From Nitrososphaeraceae archaeon (GTDB lineage: Archaea; Thermoproteota; Nitrososphaeria; Nitrososphaerales; Nitrososphaeraceae), in the NCBI GenBank assembly GCA_025937665.1, contig JAICQW010000068.1, forward strand, positions 1-8,947: a stretch of DNA of 8,947 nucleotides. The letters are read 5' to 3'. Below are positions 6,792 through 8,947 of the stretch, piece after piece. The notes beneath the pieces were generated by a model. The model did no database searches, was not told the origin of the DNA, and saw nothing but the letters and a program-made list of their open reading frames with translations. How positions within the stretch are numbered: the first letter of the stretch is position 1; each line of letters opens with the position of its first letter. Position numbers and translations under genes: made by a program.

Positions 6792-7640
6792 ATGCATATG
6801 TCCTGGATACATTCCATTACTTTATCATCTTTTATGAATCTGGAACCAATACAGGTAACTCTTGAAAATCTAAAAAATCATGGAATTAACACTGTGGAAG
6901 TCTATGGTGAACCTGATTTAATTGATGTAAAGAACTTGATGCAACAATTTGATTCCTTTTCAATTAATGTATCAGGTATAACAGGTATGTGGGGCCTTAG
7001 CAGTCCTAATAATAAGTCACGTAAGTTGGTTACTGCCGATAATAACTCACGGATTGCTGCCCTGAATTATGTAAAAAAATGTGTTGCTCTTTGCCACCAT
7101 CTGGGTGGTAGGACGTTCAATATTTGTTTGTTTAGTGATAAACCATTAATTTCTGATGGCAATCATAGATTCTTGCCGGTTGATAAGAAAAGAAAATTAA
7201 TTTCTTCCCTTGTAGATCCACTCCGTGAATTAGCAAAGTATGCACGTGATTACGATATCAATCTTGTCATTGAACCACTGAATCGTTATAGCACTCCTGT
7301 TTGCACTAATTCTGAAGATGCAAAGTACATCGTTAATAAAGTAAACCATGAAAATTTAGGGATAATGCTAGATACTTTCCACATGAACATAGAAGAAGAC
7401 TCAATTTATGATACCATTGTGTCTTCCAGCAGTCTATTGAAACACGTTCATGTATCTGACAACAACAGGAAAATGCCTGGATTGGCTCATATAGATTTTG
7501 ATTCCGTTGTACGGGGACTCAAAAAAATAAAATATTCAAGATGCATAGCTTTTGAGCCTACAATTGAAAGTACTGATTATGAAATTGACTTGAAAGCAGG
7601 GTTGGAGCATTTCACAAGTTTGTCTAAATTGAGAAATTGA
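6792..7640 (+). CDS. Sugar epimerase/isomerase of the tagatose/psicose 3-epimerase type (TIM barrel)
   Basis: 282 residues from ATG 6792; TTG 6789 and ATG 6798 are alternative starts a few residues away. It is a second xylose-isomerase-like barrel, clearly a different subgroup from the one at 3592. IEPLNRYSTPV (Glu161), MLDTFHMNIEE (Asp194, His197), HVHVSDNNR (His220, Arg226) and FEPTIE (Glu255) are the D-tagatose/D-psicose 3-epimerase and hydroxypyruvate-isomerase-like signatures, with the complete metal-ligand set Glu-Asp-His-Glu. Members epimerise ketoses or isomerise small hydroxy-ketones; the substrate here is unknown. It begins seven bases after the EboF-like gene's stop, so translation is likely coupled. 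egtD follows after 55 bases. The two isomerases in one block may act in sequence or on two parts of one metabolite, which is inference. Confidence 0.8.
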   Translation: MHMSWIHSITLSSFMNLEPIQVTLENLKNHGINTVEVYGEPDLIDVKNLMQQFDSFSINVSGITGMWGLSSPNNKSRKLVTADNNSRIAALNYVKKCVALCHHLGGRTFNICLFSDKPLISDGNHRFLPVDKKRKLISSLVDPLRELAKYARDYDINLVIEPLNRYSTPVCTNSEDAKYIVNKVNHENLGIMLDTFHMNIEEDSIYDTIVSSSSLLKHVHVSDNNRKMPGLAHIDFDSVVRGLKKIKYSRCIAFEPTIESTDYEIDLKAGLEHFTSLSKLRN

Positions 7641-7676
7641 ATTATATGAATGCCTATATGATGATAGATATGTTTT

Positions 7677-7684
7677 GAGGAGGT
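7677..7684 (+). promoter_or_regulatory. Strong Shine-Dalgarno sequence for egtD
   Basis: GAGGAGGT lies 11 bases before the TTG start of egtD. It is the strongest ribosome binding site in the window. The ATG immediately after it opens only a five-codon frame, and an in-frame TAG sits directly before the TTG, so this site decides the start. Confidence 0.55.
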
Positions 7685-7695
7685 ATGTTTCATAG

Positions 7696-8703
7696 TTGTT
7701 AATTCATAACAGTGAAAGATTCTTAGTAAATAACGAATTTGCAAAAGACGTCGAAAGGGGACTGGGCGATAAACAAAAACATATTTCTCCTAAATTCTTC
7801 TATGATAAAAAAGGATCCAAATTATTTGAAGAAATATGCCAACAGCCTGAATATTATCTTAATCGAACTGAATCTCAAATTTTGAAAAATTCCGTAAACG
7901 AGATTTTAAAAATAATAGGAGAAGATAAAATTAGCCTTGTTGAATTGGGAAATGGAAATTCCTTAAAAACTAGAATTCTGTTAGGACCCTTACTTGCCAG
8001 GTTGAAGAATGTTTCTTATTTCCCCATCGATGTATCCTTGAAGATGCTGAAAAAATCAATTGCAGATTTGTTTAGAGAATATGCGAACTTGAAAATTTAC
8101 GGTGTTTGTTCAGACTATGTTACTGGACTTGTCAAGATAAATGAATTCATTAAACTCAAAAAGAATGTTCCAAAGAGGAAATTCATAATTTTCTTAGGAT
8201 CAAGTATTGGAAATTTTGATCCCAAAGAAGCATTGACTTTTCTGCGTTCTATAGTAAGATATGTTAGAAAAGATGATTTACTATTAATTGGAATCGATTT
8301 AGAAAAGGATAAACCAATTTTGGACAGGGCATATAACGATAAGAATGGCGTAACTGCAAAATTCAATCTTAATGTCTTGTCAAGAATTAATGAAGAACTT
8401 GATGGAGAATTCAATGTATCAAATTTTGAACACAAGTCGTTCTACAATACTAATAAACACAGAATTGAAATGCACTTGATATCAAAGTCGGACCAGGAAG
8501 TAAGAATTGGATCAATTGGAAAAACATTTTATTTTAAAAAAGATGAAACTATCCATACAGAAAATTCCTACAAATATTCACTCGGTAGGTTTAAAAATTT
8601 GGTGAGAACTTCCGGGCTTCAAATAGTTAGGAATTTTGTAGATCCCAACAAACAGTATTGTCTAGTATTGTTAAAGAAGATCCCTAACACAGCGAAATCC
8701 TGA
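7696..8703 (+). CDS. egtD: L-histidine Nα-methyltransferase EgtD (ergothioneine biosynthesis)
   Basis: 335 residues, close to the usual EgtD length. Using S-adenosylmethionine it trimethylates the α-amino group of histidine to hercynine, the first step to ergothioneine, in the cytosol. Visible: FFYDKKGSKLFEEICQQPEYY (family N-terminal motif), SAM motif I VELGNGNSLKTRILL (84-96), FPIDVS (Asp112), LGSSIGNFDP, YNDKNGVTAKFNLNVLSRIN and RIEMHL. The histidine-binding residues known from the Mycobacterium smegmatis enzyme (Asn166, Tyr206, Glu282, Ser284) fall on Asn173, Tyr213, Glu289 and Ser291, a constant offset of seven, which supports true histidine specificity. Motif I reads GNGN where GSGS/GSGT is commoner. 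The start TTG is the first codon after an in-frame TAG and has a strong Shine-Dalgarno sequence upstream. It converges on egtB with overlapping 3' ends. Confidence 0.93.
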   Translation: MLIHNSERFLVNNEFAKDVERGLGDKQKHISPKFFYDKKGSKLFEEICQQPEYYLNRTESQILKNSVNEILKIIGEDKISLVELGNGNSLKTRILLGPLLARLKNVSYFPIDVSLKMLKKSIADLFREYANLKIYGVCSDYVTGLVKINEFIKLKKNVPKRKFIIFLGSSIGNFDPKEALTFLRSIVRYVRKDDLLLIGIDLEKDKPILDRAYNDKNGVTAKFNLNVLSRINEELDGEFNVSNFEHKSFYNTNKHRIEMHLISKSDQEVRIGSIGKTFYFKKDETIHTENSYKYSLGRFKNLVRTSGLQIVRNFVDPNKQYCLVLLKKIPNTAKS

Positions 8704-8947
8704 AAAAGGAATTCTTTCATAGGGCTTGAAATAATTTCTATAGCTGTTTCGAATTTGTGAACTAGGTGTCGCGAATGATCCGCCACGCAATACTTTCTGG
8801 TTAATAGCCCACTTGTCTGTATATTCTGAGAATTTTGATCTAAATCCAGGATAAAGTGTGTATTCAGAAGAGGTCCATTCCCAGACATCTCCTAACATTT
8901 GGTAACACCCGTAATGACTCTTTCCTTCTGGATATGATCCAATTGGA
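8671..8947 (-). CDS. egtB: Ergothioneine sulfoxide synthase EgtB, C-terminal part (enters from right edge)
   Basis: About 91 C-terminal residues are visible and the 5' part lies beyond the window. EgtB is a non-haem iron enzyme that joins hercynine to a thiol donor (γ-glutamylcysteine or cysteine) with oxygen. The part seen is the C-type-lectin/formylglycine-generating-enzyme-like domain: PIGSYPEGKSHYGCYQMLGDVWEWTSS, YPGF, VLRGGSFATP, IRNSYRNYF and FSGFRCVRDLL at the very end. The SFATP/SYRNYF/GFR combination points to EgtB rather than to a generic sulfatase-modifying factor, and the adjacent egtD supports this. The iron-binding His triad belongs to the N-terminal DinB-like half and cannot be checked here. 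The stop TAA at 8671 lies inside the last codons of egtD. Confidence 0.88.
   Translation of the reverse strand, partial: PIGSYPEGKSHYGCYQMLGDVWEWTSSEYTLYPGFRSKFSEYTDKWAINQKVLRGGSFATPSSQIRNSYRNYFKPYERIPFSGFRCVRDLL

Noticed and set aside
8115..8435. 106-codon minus-strand open frame inside egtD
   Set aside because: It is antisense to the conserved core of EgtD and low-complexity, so it is a shadow.
8619..8888. 89-codon minus-strand open frame at the right edge
   Set aside because: It is in the wrong frame relative to egtB, which carries unmistakable conserved motifs over the same bases.
1..8947. tRNA/rRNA genes, CRISPR arrays, insertion sequences, attachment sites
   Set aside because: I looked for cloverleaf ends, regularly spaced repeats, transposase motifs and terminal inverted repeats on both strands by eye and found none convincing.

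Overview
This AT-rich window most likely comes from an ammonia-oxidising-type archaeon (Thaumarchaeota/Nitrososphaeria, perhaps the Nitrososphaera/Nitrosocosmicus group). This is an inference, based on a well-placed archaeal TATA box exactly upstream of an apparently leaderless GTG start, heavy use of TTG/GTG starts with few Shine-Dalgarno sequences, a PyrD/PyrK class 1B dihydroorotate dehydrogenase pair, and small Cys-containing secreted proteins. No rRNA or other phylogenetic marker is present.

Layout. Positions 1-1398 (minus strand) hold pyrD and the start of pyrK, which overlap and together make the NAD-linked dihydroorotate dehydrogenase of pyrimidine synthesis. Positions 1399-2763 are a loosely packed accessory stretch: a small secreted Cys-containing protein (plus), a probable broken gene for a short membrane protein (plus), and a hypothetical helical protein with an internal duplication (minus). 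From 2764 to 8703 six plus-strand genes run close together: a TatD-type metal-dependent hydrolase (EboB-like), a TIM-barrel sugar-phosphate isomerase/epimerase, a UbiA prenyltransferase (EboC-like), an alkaline-phosphatase-superfamily protein (EboF-like), a second TIM-barrel epimerase of the tagatose/psicose-epimerase type, and egtD (histidine Nα-methyltransferase). From the right edge egtB (ergothioneine sulfoxide synthase) runs in on the minus strand and converges on egtD with a 33-base overlap.

How the genes work together. The block 2764-7640 resembles the bacterial/algal ebo (EDB) cluster, which is widely conserved, linked in cyanobacteria to export of a scytonemin precursor to the periplasm, and otherwise unsolved biochemically. 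The archaeal version here has the hydrolase, prenyltransferase and phosphatase-like genes and two isomerases, but no EboA and no EboD (3-dehydroquinate-synthase-like) gene inside the block. The proposed logic (inference) is that a polar or sugar-like moiety is isomerised by the TIM-barrel enzymes, prenylated at the membrane by the UbiA enzyme, and trimmed by the TatD and phosphatase-like proteins. egtD/egtB then make ergothioneine, a thiol antioxidant, from histidine. Whether the two pathways are functionally connected or merely adjacent cannot be told from the sequence.
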